From an uncultured Granulosicoccaceae bacterium (GTDB lineage Bacteria > Pseudomonadota > Gammaproteobacteria > Granulosicoccales > Granulosicoccaceae), in NCBI GenBank assembly GCA_938035945.1, contig CALHOU010000099.1:1-64000 (forward strand): a stretch of 64,000 nt of DNA, in the 5' to 3' direction. Position 1 is the first letter of the stretch, and every line of letters starts with the position of its first letter. The notes beneath the pieces are model-generated. The model searched no databases and had not been told where the DNA came from. It saw only the letters and a program-made list of their open reading frames with translations. Both the position numbers and the translations under genes were made by a program. Of this stretch, positions 38,047 to 46,480 are shown one piece after another.

Positions 38047-39003
38047 ATGTTCTACACCCACGCCCAGCTTGACCGCGCCGACCACCTCAGAAAAGACCAG
38101 GCAAAGCAAAACGAGCTCTACGCGCAAAGCAATGCCCAATTACTACCGGTTTGGAATGGCAAACTGCTTGTGGGTGAAGGCCGTGACGCAATTCCGGAAA
38201 AATTAAGCATTCCAAGCTCACACAGCTTGACCGGCAAAGACAACACTATCTTTCTTGGCTTGATCGGTGAACAACCGTTTTTCGCCTTGAGCATTTCCTC
38301 AATTGATGAAAATGATCTAACGCAGTGGACGACGCTGGCACAAAGTATTTACCCCGAACACAACAATATCCGTTTCGACGACCTGCGCATTATCGGCCCC
38401 ACCCTGTTAGCCGATGAAGGCGCGTTAATGGCATACGCCAGAGGCATTGTGTATTGGCATGACACGGTTAAATTTTGCAGTAGCTGCTCACGACCTTTAC
38501 ACAGTATCAATGCCGGGCACATAAAAGTATGCGATAACGATAATTGTAAGCACCAAGCGTTTCCACGCACCGACCCAGCCGTGATTATGCTAGTGACACT
38601 GCCGGCAACAACAGATTCACCAGCGCTGTGCTTACTTGGTAGAAATCAAGCCTGGCCACCGGGTGTATTTTCAACCCTTGCAGGTTTTGTTGAAACAGGC
38701 GAAAGCCTTGAACAAGCGGTGCAACGTGAAGTTTTTGAGGAAGCGAATATTCGCACAGAAGATGTTCGCTACATTGCATCGCAACCTTGGCCATTCCCGC
38801 GCTCAATCATGTTAGGTTTTGAAGCGACAGCAACAACAAAGGATATAACGATCGATCCAGATGAGCTTGAAGACGCTCAATGGTTTAATGCCGAGCAGCT
38901 AAAAACGTTTGGCACCTGGGGAGATGAGAACTATGAATTTCAACTTCCGCGCCCGGATTCTATTGCGCGTTTTTTAATAGATCGATGGGTGAATGCGCAA
39001 TAA
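38047..39003 (+). CDS. nudC: NAD+ diphosphatase / RNA deNADding enzyme NudC
   Basis: A 318-residue Nudix hydrolase. The zinc ribbon is visible as CSSCSRPLHSINAGHIKVC...C (about residues 141-162), the Nudix box as GFVETGESLEQAVQREVFEE, and the NudC-specific SQPWPFPRS motif follows. It hydrolyses NAD(H) to NMN(H) and AMP and, as shown for E. coli NudC, removes NAD caps from RNA. The N-terminal domain (1-130) is present, so the protein is complete. It is divergent from the GH31 gene across about 110 bases. Confidence 0.95.
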   Translation: MFYTHAQLDRADHLRKDQAKQNELYAQSNAQLLPVWNGKLLVGEGRDAIPEKLSIPSSHSLTGKDNTIFLGLIGEQPFFALSISSIDENDLTQWTTLAQSIYPEHNNIRFDDLRIIGPTLLADEGALMAYARGIVYWHDTVKFCSSCSRPLHSINAGHIKVCDNDNCKHQAFPRTDPAVIMLVTLPATTDSPALCLLGRNQAWPPGVFSTLAGFVETGESLEQAVQREVFEEANIRTEDVRYIASQPWPFPRSIMLGFEATATTKDITIDPDELEDAQWFNAEQLKTFGTWGDENYEFQLPRPDSIARFLIDRWVNAQ

Positions 39004-39048
39004 TCCAAAGGGTGTATGTATTCGGGGTGTTAGGAAATCTTCGACGGG

Positions 39049-39900
39049 CTATTGACGTAACCAATCATTAAATGCATCAGGCAATTTCGTTAGCTCCCCC
39101 ATTTCCGACCAGCCATTGTGCAAAGCAAGGCTTTTTATCGCCGCCACACGATCTTTACTCAATGGGTGCGTGACCGATATACGTTCCAGCCAATCCGGCA
39201 CTGCATCACTATCAGCTTTAATATCACCAATCAGTTCAAACAACACTCCAGCGCCATTAACATGGCCGTAGAGTTGATTCACCGCTGAAAGCGCTGCTGT
39301 ATCGGCTGCACTCTCCATTTGCCGAGTGAATTGCATGCCTGCTAACAAGCTCGTTTGACTAAACGCCTGTTCGGCCATACCCGAACGCCCGGTAACCATG
39401 GCAACGCCAATCGCGCTGACCACACCACCGCCTAAACCGGAAATCGGATCCCGGTGATTAATGTGCGCCATTTCGTGTGCCATGACCATCGCCAATGCGT
39501 TTTCATGCGGCATTTGCCTTAACAATTCACGATAGAACAGCAAATTGCCACCAAGGGTTGCAAAGGCGTTAAACACATCCTCTTCGCGATAATGCACTTG
39601 CACGTCAAAATCATCAATCAAATCCAAACCCGGCGCCAGCCGGTCCGCCAGATCATTAAGGTAGGTGACGATTTCTTCTGGTGCATCAGGTGTGGAAAGT
39701 GCGATATCAAATTTTTGCGATAACTGGACTTCGTACTTGAATGGGATACGTTTGGCCACCGCGCTACCAGCAAACTGAAGCACCAAAACCAGAGCCAATA
39801 GTAGAGCGACAGACGCTATAACCAAGATAGCAAACTGTTTAAGTGGATGGACTTTAGAGACATTTATCCCTTCTGGCGCTTGTTTGTTTTCGTAGCGCAT
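39049..39900 (-). CDS. Membrane-anchored M48 zinc metallopeptidase
   Basis: A 283-residue protein with one membrane helix near residues 24-50 (FAILVIASVALLLALVLVLQF) and a periplasmic peptidase domain. The catalytic motif is AMVMAHEMAHINHRDP (HExxH), with the third ligand Glu in MESAADTAAL. It resembles the BepA/LoiP group of M48 proteases that look after outer-membrane protein assembly. It is the last gene of an operon with two YbjQ-family genes, six bases from the previous one. Confidence 0.9.
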   Translation of the reverse strand: MRYENKQAPEGINVSKVHPLKQFAILVIASVALLLALVLVLQFAGSAVAKRIPFKYEVQLSQKFDIALSTPDAPEEIVTYLNDLADRLAPGLDLIDDFDVQVHYREEDVFNAFATLGGNLLFYRELLRQMPHENALAMVMAHEMAHINHRDPISGLGGGVVSAIGVAMVTGRSGMAEQAFSQTSLLAGMQFTRQMESAADTAALSAVNQLYGHVNGAGVLFELIGDIKADSDAVPDWLERISVTHPLSKDRVAAIKSLALHNGWSEMGELTKLPDAFNDWLRQ

Positions 39901-39906
39901 AATCCG

Positions 39907-40392
39907 CTACGCTCCTGGAGTTGCTGAGGGTTGATCCTGCTCCGCAGAGATTGGGTTTATCGCTGGAATCATCGCCGTACCGTAAGCCAATACTTCAATG
40001 GCCCCTAGACGTCCGGTGGCGATTCGGCTGGTTTCCAGCTTTACATTAAATACATAATTCGCGTTGTGGGCTTGCGCGTTTTGTTTCATGCGCAAAATCG
40101 CTTCGCGTCGACCTCTATCCAACATCGATTCGAACGGTGTTACACGGCCACCAAAAACATTAATCAAACCAGCAACAAATGATTTGAAGTAATCGGATGC
40201 AATCACCACCCCTCCACTGACCAACTGCTGCTGATAGACCTGATCTTGCGGCGGGTACTTCGTGGCAATGGCTGGCAATTGATTAAATTGCTCTTCCCGT
40301 TTGATGATGCTTTTATAGTGTCGTTTTTCAAAATACTTACCGAACAAGTACCCAACGACAAGCAGCAGTACAAATCCGATTACATTAATCAT
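39907..40392 (-). CDS. Membrane-anchored YbjQ-family protein
   Basis: About 161 residues from ATG 40392, overlapping the upstream YbjQ gene by eight bases (the track start is a TTG at 40401). An N-terminal helix (INVIGFVLLLVVGYLFGKYF) leads to a YbjQ-like domain whose core is INVFGGRVTPFESMLDRGRREAILRM, then NANYVFNVKLETSRI and IEVLAYGTAM. YbjQ (UPF0145) proteins form pentameric rings and were once called heavy-metal-binding; the function is open. The C-terminus is a short Pro/Ser tail. The partnership with an M48 protease and a second YbjQ suggests one envelope task. Confidence 0.87.
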   Translation of the reverse strand: MINVIGFVLLLVVGYLFGKYFEKRHYKSIIKREEQFNQLPAIATKYPPQDQVYQQQLVSGGVVIASDYFKSFVAGLINVFGGRVTPFESMLDRGRREAILRMKQNAQAHNANYVFNVKLETSRIATGRLGAIEVLAYGTAMIPAINPISAEQDQPSATPGA

Positions 40393-40708
40393 CGGCGACA
40401 ATCTCTACAGCTGTGCCGTAAACGAATATCTCCGCTGCACCCGCGGCAATACTTGATGTGCTGTAACGTACATTCAACACCGCATTCGCGCCAATTTTTT
40501 GTGCTTGCGCAAGCAATCGTTCGGTAGCTTCCTCACGAGATTCTTGCAGCAACTCGGTATATCCCAACAATTCGCCACCGAAAATATTTTTCAACGAGGC
40601 CATGATGTCGCGCCCGACGTGTTTGGAGCGCACAGAACTGCCCTGCACCAGGCCCAAATGGCGCACGATGCGGTGATTAGGCAAAATTTCTAAATTACTG
40701 ATAAGCAT
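40385..40708 (-). CDS. YbjQ family (UPF0145) protein
   Basis: A 107-residue complete YbjQ protein: NHRIVRHLGLVQGSSVRSKHVG at the N-terminus, SLKNIFGGELLGYTELLQESRE, AQKIGANAVLNVRYSTS and a final EIFVYGTAVEI. It is soluble, and the fold assembles as a pentamer in homologues. It is the first gene of the three-gene operon YbjQ, membrane YbjQ, M48 peptidase; the second gene starts before this one stops. It is divergent from the nucleosidase gene across 75 bases. Confidence 0.93.
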   Translation of the reverse strand: MLISNLEILPNHRIVRHLGLVQGSSVRSKHVGRDIMASLKNIFGGELLGYTELLQESREEATERLLAQAQKIGANAVLNVRYSTSSIAAGAAEIFVYGTAVEIVADD

Positions 40709-40783
40709 GTTTAATGTCTTCCACGTTTGATTCTCACAGTGTAACGGTAACGCGCGCAGCCGCCAAACCGTTACAATAGCCGA

Positions 40784-41590
40784 ATGCCATCAATTTGTTT
40801 AATCACAGCGCTCCCAGCTGAAGCCCGTCCGCTAATTACCTACTTTGGTATGCGGGCCATTGGGCACTCGCATTTGCGGCTTCATCAGGGCGAATCTGCA
40901 TACCTACTGCAATGTGGCGTTGGCAAACTCAATGCCGCAGCACGCACCGCGGCCATGTTGCAAAGTTTGCCAGACGTTGTTGCAATCATTAACGTTGGCA
41001 TAGCCGGTAGTGACCGGACCTTGGGCGAGACGCTGCTTGCCCACGGGGTTCAGGACCAAGCTAGCGCTCAACAATGGTTCCCTCATTTGCCAGCGGTGAA
41101 CCGCTTGCCGGATGTGGCGTCAATTCAGGTGTGCACTGTCGACAAACCGTCTAGCAACTATACGCAAGAGCTTGCATTCGATATGGAAGCCTCCGGTATT
41201 TTCAACGCGGCTAGCAAAGTACTCGATTTAGCATTTGTGCACTGTGTAAAAGTGGTTTCAGATAATGCTGAATCGACGCTAGACACCATTACAGCCAAAA
41301 GCGCATCAGCCAGTATAAAAGAGGCAATTCCTACAGTGGAAAAGCTGATGCATGCTTTGCCTTTCGATGCATTGCCAAGCACAAGCGCTGTTGAGGCATT
41401 AAGCCACGCACTCACTAACCGAGTGCATTACACCGCTACCGAGCGCCATAGTCTCAAGCAACTGTTGCATCGATACAATGCCTTGTTTAACGAAGTACCA
41501 AATGCCCAAGCGTTGGAGAAATACAACAATGCGAAAGATATAAGAAAAATGTTGCTATCTAAAATAGACAGCGCAGCTGTGACTTACTAA
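40784..41590 (+). CDS. MTAN-like nucleosidase (PNP/UDP phosphorylase superfamily)
   Basis: A 268-residue protein whose first about 190 residues match the nucleoside phosphorylase/hydrolase fold: LITALPAEARPLI (Glu13 at the position of MTAN Glu12), IINVGIAGS, and ELAFDMEASGIF followed by VKVVSDNAES, which carry the catalytic Glu and Asp of 5'-methylthioadenosine/SAH nucleosidases. The C-terminal about 65 residues are an extra charged helical tail. MTANs also cleave 5'-deoxyadenosine, the by-product of radical SAM enzymes. The next gene, 26 bases on, is a radical SAM protein, so by-product removal is an attractive inference. Confidence 0.85.
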   Translation: MPSICLITALPAEARPLITYFGMRAIGHSHLRLHQGESAYLLQCGVGKLNAAARTAAMLQSLPDVVAIINVGIAGSDRTLGETLLAHGVQDQASAQQWFPHLPAVNRLPDVASIQVCTVDKPSSNYTQELAFDMEASGIFNAASKVLDLAFVHCVKVVSDNAESTLDTITAKSASASIKEAIPTVEKLMHALPFDALPSTSAVEALSHALTNRVHYTATERHSLKQLLHRYNALFNEVPNAQALEKYNNAKDIRKMLLSKIDSAAVTY

Positions 41591-41615
41591 CGGCGCAAGG
41601 ATAGCTCGCATACTA

Positions 41616-42608
41616 ATGGACACGATTTACATAGAGCGCGACGTACTTTCACTTTCCCGCACACAAAACATTCTGAGTCGCTATCCGAATGCACGACATG
41701 TGTTGGTTGATCGTTACACCGATGTGTTTAACGCGCCTGCACAAAACTTTAGAGTACAAAAAAGAAATCCTGCGTTAATACTTGCGCACAAACACGGCAA
41801 TCGAGTGATCGAAACGCCACCGGGTTATCACATTGGTGGTGAAAACAACTACTACTTTTCACACATGCTCAATTGCATCTATGACTGCCGTTATTGTTTT
41901 TTGCAAGGCATGTATCGCTCTGCAAACTACGTTGTGTTTGTTAACTACGACGACTTCTTCGAGGACATCAAACGCACAACCGATCTCAATTCATCGCCAA
42001 GCTGGTTTTTTTCAGGCTACGACTGCGACTCACTCGCACTGGAACCCATGACTCGATTCATCGAAACTTGCCTGGACAATTTCAGTATGACGCCCAAGGC
42101 CAATTTGGAAATTCGAACCAAAAGTACGCAAATTAGAAACTTGCTCGCACGACCCGCGCTAGACAACTGTGTTATTGCTTACAGCCTATCGCCAGAAGAA
42201 GTTGTGAGCGCCGAAGAACACAAAACGCCAAGCTTAGCGAAGCGAATTTCTGCGCTTAAATCCTTACAGGATCATGGTTGGCATATAGGCTTACGATTCG
42301 ACCCGTTATTAAAAGCTGACAACTACCAACAACTCTACAGTGACTTATTTGAGCAAGTATTTAAAGAACTCAACCGATCCGCCATCCACTCGGTTAGCCT
42401 AGGTCCGTTTCGATTACCGAAACAGTTTTTCAAAAAAATGATCAGGCTGTATCCAGAGTCAAAGTTGCTGGCGGCGAGCACTAACATGCGCGATAACATG
42501 TTGTCCTACGATGAACAAACCGAATCCAGCTTGTTAAATTTTTGCGAGACTCGGTTGCAAGACTACATAACCCCCGACCAGTACTTCCCCTGCGTTAGCG
42601 TGTCATGA
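41616..42608 (+). CDS. SplB-like (spore photoproduct lyase family) radical SAM protein
   Basis: A 330-residue radical SAM enzyme. The cluster-binding CxxxCxxC is LNCIYDCRYCFLQGMY, preceded by HIGGENNYYFSHM; the surroundings match the spore photoproduct lyase family rather than CxxxCxxC enzymes in general. KANLEIRTKSTQIRN and IAYSLSPEEVV agree. SplB reverses a thymine photoproduct in Bacillus spores; this organism type does not sporulate, so the substrate here is unknown, though DNA or nucleotide repair is conceivable. It overlaps the SDR gene by four bases (ATGA) and follows the nucleosidase by 26 bases. Confidence 0.9.
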   Translation: MDTIYIERDVLSLSRTQNILSRYPNARHVLVDRYTDVFNAPAQNFRVQKRNPALILAHKHGNRVIETPPGYHIGGENNYYFSHMLNCIYDCRYCFLQGMYRSANYVVFVNYDDFFEDIKRTTDLNSSPSWFFSGYDCDSLALEPMTRFIETCLDNFSMTPKANLEIRTKSTQIRNLLARPALDNCVIAYSLSPEEVVSAEEHKTPSLAKRISALKSLQDHGWHIGLRFDPLLKADNYQQLYSDLFEQVFKELNRSAIHSVSLGPFRLPKQFFKKMIRLYPESKLLAASTNMRDNMLSYDEQTESSLLNFCETRLQDYITPDQYFPCVSVS

Positions 42609-43315
42609 GAACGGTTCTTGTCACCGGACATTCGAAAGGCATAGGCTTGGCAGCCACAAAAACCTTACTCAGTGCAGGGCATAGCGTTATCGGCGTGTCA
42701 CGTTCACGCATCGATACGCAATCAAACCTGTATCAGCACAGTGCCGATCTATCAGAGCTCGCCACAACCAGCGATCTTGCAAAGCAAATGCAAACTGATT
42801 CAGCTTTGGCAGCACCTTTTGCCAAGCTCGATGCAGTTGTTTGCAATGCCGGTTCCGGTCAATTTGGCGCTTTGGAAAATTTCTCAGCCTTGCAAATTGA
42901 ACAAAGCATTCACCTTAACCTTATAAGCCCATTGATCCTGCTTAGGTCACTTATTCCATCGCTGCGCAAACAGGCCAGAAGCGACATCATTTTTATTGCA
43001 TCTGAATCCGCCGTGCAAGCCGGTCGATTCGGCAGCGTGTACAGCGCGGCCAAATTTGGACTACGTGGAGCCGCTCAGGCGCTACGTGCTGAGTGCGCCA
43101 GTGCTAATTGTCATGTTGGTATTATCAACCCTGGCATGGTCAGGACCGACTTTTTCAATGAGCTTGCGTTCGAACCAGGCAACGCTGAACAACACGCTCT
43201 GCAAGCAGACGATGTTGCCAACGCGGTTATGAGTATGTTGCATTCTCCTGATAACGCTGTGCTGGAAGAAATTAACCTCCGGCCACTGCAACATGTTGTA
43301 CAAAAGAAATCATGA
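42605..43315 (+). CDS. SDR-family NAD(P)-dependent oxidoreductase
   Basis: A 236-residue short-chain dehydrogenase. Cofactor motif TGHSKGIGLA near the N-terminus, structural CNAG, the catalytic Ser in IASESA and the Tyr/Lys pair in YSAAKFGLRG, then NPGMVRTDF. Complete and of standard length. The substrate is unknown. It starts inside the stop of the SplB-like gene (ATGA) and its own stop overlaps the start of the 58-aa ORF in the same way, so the three are translationally coupled and probably act in one pathway. Confidence 0.92.
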   Translation: MRTVLVTGHSKGIGLAATKTLLSAGHSVIGVSRSRIDTQSNLYQHSADLSELATTSDLAKQMQTDSALAAPFAKLDAVVCNAGSGQFGALENFSALQIEQSIHLNLISPLILLRSLIPSLRKQARSDIIFIASESAVQAGRFGSVYSAAKFGLRGAAQALRAECASANCHVGIINPGMVRTDFFNELAFEPGNAEQHALQADDVANAVMSMLHSPDNAVLEEINLRPLQHVVQKKS

Positions 43316-43488
43316 GCAATATCCTGCCGTTTAAAAAGAAGAAGCCGAGCGGCGGCAATATCATGTGCAAAAACAATCACCATAAATGGAAGATTATAAA
43401 AGAACAACAGTTCGATGTTAAGTTGGGACACCTAGTAACCGTGGAGCAATGCACACGGTGCAAAAAGAAACGTAATCGTTTGACTTAG
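43312..43488 (+). CDS. 58-aa basic protein with C..H..CxxC pattern (not in the ORF track)
   Basis: A small ORF whose ATG overlaps the SDR stop as ATGA. The sequence is strongly basic (KKKK near the start, CKKKRNR at the end) and has Cys19, His23, His24 and a CTRC pair at residues 47-50 separated by a beta-like stretch, suggesting a small zinc ribbon. The coupling to three upstream genes and the orderly cysteines argue that it is real. It might bind nucleic acid or serve as an accessory subunit; no family was recognised. Confidence 0.7.
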   Translation: MSNILPFKKKKPSGGNIMCKNNHHKWKIIKEQQFDVKLGHLVTVEQCTRCKKKRNRLT

Positions 43489-43543
43489 CCAACTGGCAAA
43501 AATACTACGTAACTGAGCACAACATTAATGAAAGGGAACTGAT

Positions 43544-44110
43544 TTGGGCATTCTAACAATAGAGCCATTTCCAACTCTCACAACCAACAGACTAGTGTTG
43601 CGCAAGGCAACACTCAAAGACGCAGCCGACTATCACAAAATTCTATCTTGCCCAGAAACATCACAGTACTCTGACGTACCGCACCAACCTACCGTAAAGC
43701 GCAGTGAACGTTTTGTTAGCTACATGTCAAAGTTGCACCCTCGTAAAACCGGTGTTGGCTGGATCATTACATCGCGTGAAGATCAATCCATTCTTGGCGG
43801 TATTCGTATAAACAGTATTGAAAAGAAAACCAAATGCGGTGTGATCGGCTATGAATTGCATCCTGATCACTGGAATAAAGGGTACGCCACTGACGCCCTG
43901 CACACTGTGGTTGATTATGCGCATAACGTACTGGCATTAAACCGATTAGAAGCTTGGGCAAACGAGGAAAATGTAGCGTCCGAAAAAGTGTTGTTAAAAA
44001 ACGGCTTTCAGCATGAAGGGACTCAGCGTGACAAAGTGTGGTTTAGAGATCAATTTTGGACGGTTCGGTTATATGGACGATTAGCCAGCGATGAAGTACC
44101 GAACCGCTAA
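43544..44110 (+). CDS. GNAT N-acetyltransferase (RimJ/RimL type)
   Basis: A 188-residue acetyltransferase of the acetyltransf_3 branch. N-terminal TLTTNRLVLRKATLKDAADYHKIL, then VIGYELHPDHWNKGYATDAL with the acetyl-CoA loop and NRLEAWANEENVASEKVLLKNGF plus the final F.HEG, matching ribosomal-protein N-terminal acetyltransferases and relatives. The start is TTG 43544, preceded by AAAGGGA at a good distance; there is no ATG near it. It follows the small CxxC ORF by 55 bases, so it may belong to the same transcript. Confidence 0.9.
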   Translation: MGILTIEPFPTLTTNRLVLRKATLKDAADYHKILSCPETSQYSDVPHQPTVKRSERFVSYMSKLHPRKTGVGWIITSREDQSILGGIRINSIEKKTKCGVIGYELHPDHWNKGYATDALHTVVDYAHNVLALNRLEAWANEENVASEKVLLKNGFQHEGTQRDKVWFRDQFWTVRLYGRLASDEVPNR

Positions 44111-44184
44111 GCGCGGCGCACCCTATAACGATGCAACTTACCCAAAACAGGTTGAATAAACAGCAATTAATATTATCTGTGCTC

Positions 44185-44203
44185 GATTTCGCATCTCGAA
44201 ATC
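44185..44203. other. Hairpin between the GNAT and CoA pyrophosphatase genes
   Basis: GATTTCG-CATCT-CGAAATC, seven perfect pairs with a five-base loop, in a 178-base gap. No T run follows on either strand, so a terminator call is not justified. Confidence 0.45.
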
Positions 44204-44288
44204 GGTACTATCATTGGAAAGGTCAGAAATGCACCTACATTGTGTATCACCCAACAGCGTTCCTATATATGACCCATTCTGAGCAGCG

Positions 44289-44924
44289 ATGACAGTTAAA
44301 GACTTACCTATATTGCAAGATGCCGACAAAAGTGGACTGCACCGCAACGCCGACGTAGAAGACGGCGCACAGGTGTTCGAACAGGGCAAGAAGCAGCGCG
44401 AGGCGGCGGTACTTTTGCCGCTTGTCAGAACAGACGATCAATGGCATTTGCTGTTTATTCGTCGCGCAACAAACGATCAAGACCGGCATAGCGGACAAGT
44501 TGCATTTCCGGGCGGTGCAAAAGAAGCGGGGGATGCGAGCGCCACAGCCACAGCACTCAGAGAGACCACCGAAGAGATTGGCGTATCGACTGAGCGTATA
44601 AAAATCATCGCAGAGCTTAATCCATATTTCACCATCAGCCATTACCGCGTAACGCCTGTGGTTGGCCTTATGCAATGGCCGTCAAATTTAAGCTTGGAAG
44701 AGTCTGAAGTGGCGCGCGCGTTTCTAATTCCAATTGCGTGGTTACGCGACTCCAATAACTACACAATGCGTGCGCGCAAAGATATCGATAAACAATCTGC
44801 GCTTAGGCACCCAATCATTGTCTACAACGAATATGACGGCGAAACTCTGTGGGGTGCGACCGCCAGAATGACCATGAATTTATTCAAAGCGCTAGATGAC
44901 AAAGAATTGCTGTTGCCCGTATAG
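44289..44924 (+). CDS. CoA pyrophosphatase (NudL-type Nudix hydrolase)
   Basis: A 211-residue Nudix protein of the CoA pyrophosphatase group, which splits CoA into 3',5'-ADP and 4'-phosphopantetheine. The CoA-specific string LFIRRATNDQDRHSGQVAFPGG precedes the Nudix box GGAKEAGDASATATALRETTEEIG. The N-terminal extension (about 40 residues) is typical of NudL/YeaB. Length is normal. It converges on the MalY-type gene. Confidence 0.92.
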   Translation: MTVKDLPILQDADKSGLHRNADVEDGAQVFEQGKKQREAAVLLPLVRTDDQWHLLFIRRATNDQDRHSGQVAFPGGAKEAGDASATATALRETTEEIGVSTERIKIIAELNPYFTISHYRVTPVVGLMQWPSNLSLEESEVARAFLIPIAWLRDSNNYTMRARKDIDKQSALRHPIIVYNEYDGETLWGATARMTMNLFKALDDKELLLPV

Positions 44925-44941
44925 ATTAAGCAACACACAGC

Positions 44942-46117
44942 TTATAAACTAGCAACCGCGTTACGAATTCGTGACAAACCGTCGCGCAGAACAGACGCCG
45001 GGCAAGCAAAATTCAAACGGACATAGTGCGGTTGACCAAACTGCTCACCGCTGGACAAACCAACACCATGTTGTTCAAAGTACTCGGCCGTATTTTTCAG
45101 GCCCAGCTCCGTAGCATCTATCCATGCAAGATAAGTCGCTTGCAATGGCTCTAATTTCAAGCCAGGAATGGATTCCAATTCTTCTTCGATGATCTTGTAG
45201 TTGTCGAGCAAGTATTCAAGCAAGGCCTTACGCCATGGACCACCCTGAGTTAATGCAGCTTCAGTTGCAACCATAGCAAGTGGTGGCGTGGGCGCCACAA
45301 TTGACTGAGCAGCCTGGGTAAACTTTTCTCTTAGCTCTGGATTCGATATAACCGCGAACGATGCGTTGAGCCCAGCCAGGTTCCAGGTTTTACTGGCGCT
45401 CATGAGAGTCACTATACGGTCAGCCTGTTCAGGACAGGCAACAGCGGTTGGTACGTGCTGTGATTTCCCGTCAATCACCAGGTCACAGTGAATTTCATCA
45501 GAAATGATGGTCATATTGTTCTGTGCACACATTTCGCCAACTTGAGCCAGTTCTTCTCGCGTAAATACCGTGCCAGTTGGGTTATGTGGCGTGCACATCA
45601 TGATCATGCTTAGGTCTTTACCGCACGCAGCCTTCATGCGTTCAAAGTCGTAAGTCCATCTTTCATCTACTTTATGTAAGGGCACCTTTGTTAGGCTCTG
45701 TCGCTTACCTTCATGCGAATCGTAAAAGTGATGGTAGATGGGGGGGTTAACCATCACCTTATCGTTGTCTTCACAAAAAGCGCGGCAACTAACAGCCAAC
45801 CCCGTAACAACACCCGGTATAAAGACAAGCCAATCCGCATCGATGGCCCAGTTATATTCTTTTTTTAGGTGGTCGCAAATAGCAGCTTTGAACGCATCGC
45901 TTTGCTTGGTGTAGCCAAAGATAGGATGCGCCAAACGTTCGACCAATGCTTTATGAATAGGTTCCGCTATAGCGAAATCCATGTCGGCCACCCACATAGG
46001 CAGGACGTCTTTACCCGCATACTTGTCCCATTTCAGGCTACCGGTATGTTCGCGCTCAATGACTTTATCAAAAATAGATTTGTCGATTGATTTTGATTGT
46101 GAAAGTGTATCGTTCAT
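44942..46117 (-). CDS. MalY/PatB-family cystathionine beta-lyase-like PLP enzyme
   Basis: A 391-residue fold-type I PLP enzyme from ATG 46117 (the track start adds 17 residues running into the promoter of dodecin). Near the N-terminus are WDKYAGKDVLPMWVADMDF, the MalY/PatB hallmark, then CTPHNPTGTVFT and the Schiff-base lysine in SASKTWNLAGL. The C-terminal ARG site is in YVRLNFACP. Such enzymes cleave cystathionine or cysteine to pyruvate, ammonia and a thiol; some also regulate genes. It is divergent from dodecin. Confidence 0.92.
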   Translation of the reverse strand: MNDTLSQSKSIDKSIFDKVIEREHTGSLKWDKYAGKDVLPMWVADMDFAIAEPIHKALVERLAHPIFGYTKQSDAFKAAICDHLKKEYNWAIDADWLVFIPGVVTGLAVSCRAFCEDNDKVMVNPPIYHHFYDSHEGKRQSLTKVPLHKVDERWTYDFERMKAACGKDLSMIMMCTPHNPTGTVFTREELAQVGEMCAQNNMTIISDEIHCDLVIDGKSQHVPTAVACPEQADRIVTLMSASKTWNLAGLNASFAVISNPELREKFTQAAQSIVAPTPPLAMVATEAALTQGGPWRKALLEYLLDNYKIIEEELESIPGLKLEPLQATYLAWIDATELGLKNTAEYFEQHGVGLSSGEQFGQPHYVRLNFACPASVLRDGLSRIRNAVASL

Positions 46118-46141
46118 GTTGCATTCTATTCCGTGGGTGCC

Positions 46142-46150
46142 TGATATAAT
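46142..46150 (+). promoter_or_regulatory. Extended -10 promoter for dodecin
   Basis: TGATATAAT is a perfect TGnTATAAT extended -10; a -35 box is not obvious, as is usual for this class. The start of transcription would fall near 46157, about 55 bases before the dodecin ATG. Confidence 0.6.
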
Positions 46151-46160
46151 TGAGAGCACG

Positions 46161-46177
46161 GGACACATACCGTGTCC
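46161..46177. promoter_or_regulatory. Inverted repeat at the dodecin transcription start
   Basis: GGACAC-ATACC-GTGTCC lies four bases beyond the predicted start site. It could be a repressor operator or a 5' hairpin. It lies between the divergent malY-type and dodecin genes. Confidence 0.5.
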
Positions 46178-46211
46178 TTACTTTAATTCATTTGTTATAG
46201 AGGATGTTGTT

Positions 46212-46415
46212 ATGTCAGTTGCTAAAGTCACCGAAATTATTGCTTCATCTACCAAAGGCTTCGATGACGCGGTAGAAGAAGGTGTTAAGCGTGCCGATAA
46301 AACCCTAAAGAATATTAAAAGTGTTTGGGTTAAAGACCAAAAAGCCATTGTTGACGGTGGCAAGATCAAAGAATACCGCGTCACTATGAAAGTATCTTTT
46401 GTATTAAAAGACTAG
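46212..46415 (+). CDS. Dodecin (flavin-storage protein)
   Basis: A 67-residue protein; the track ORF is longer because it runs upstream into the neighbouring gene. The start at 46212 (MSVAKVTEIIASSTKGFDDA) is preceded by AGAGGATG at the right distance. The family pattern is complete: SxKGFDDAVxxGVKRADKTL, IKSVWVKDQKAIVDGGKIKEYRV. Dodecins form hollow dodecamers that bind riboflavin or FMN and buffer free flavin. The tryptophan (Trp37) that stacks on the isoalloxazine ring is present. It has its own extended -10 promoter. Confidence 0.95.
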   Translation: MSVAKVTEIIASSTKGFDDAVEEGVKRADKTLKNIKSVWVKDQKAIVDGGKIKEYRVTMKVSFVLKD

Positions 46416-46480
46416 ACTTGCATTCCAACCGACTAGCACGGCTTACGCTAGTCGGTTGCTCACCCAGAGCATAAGACGAA

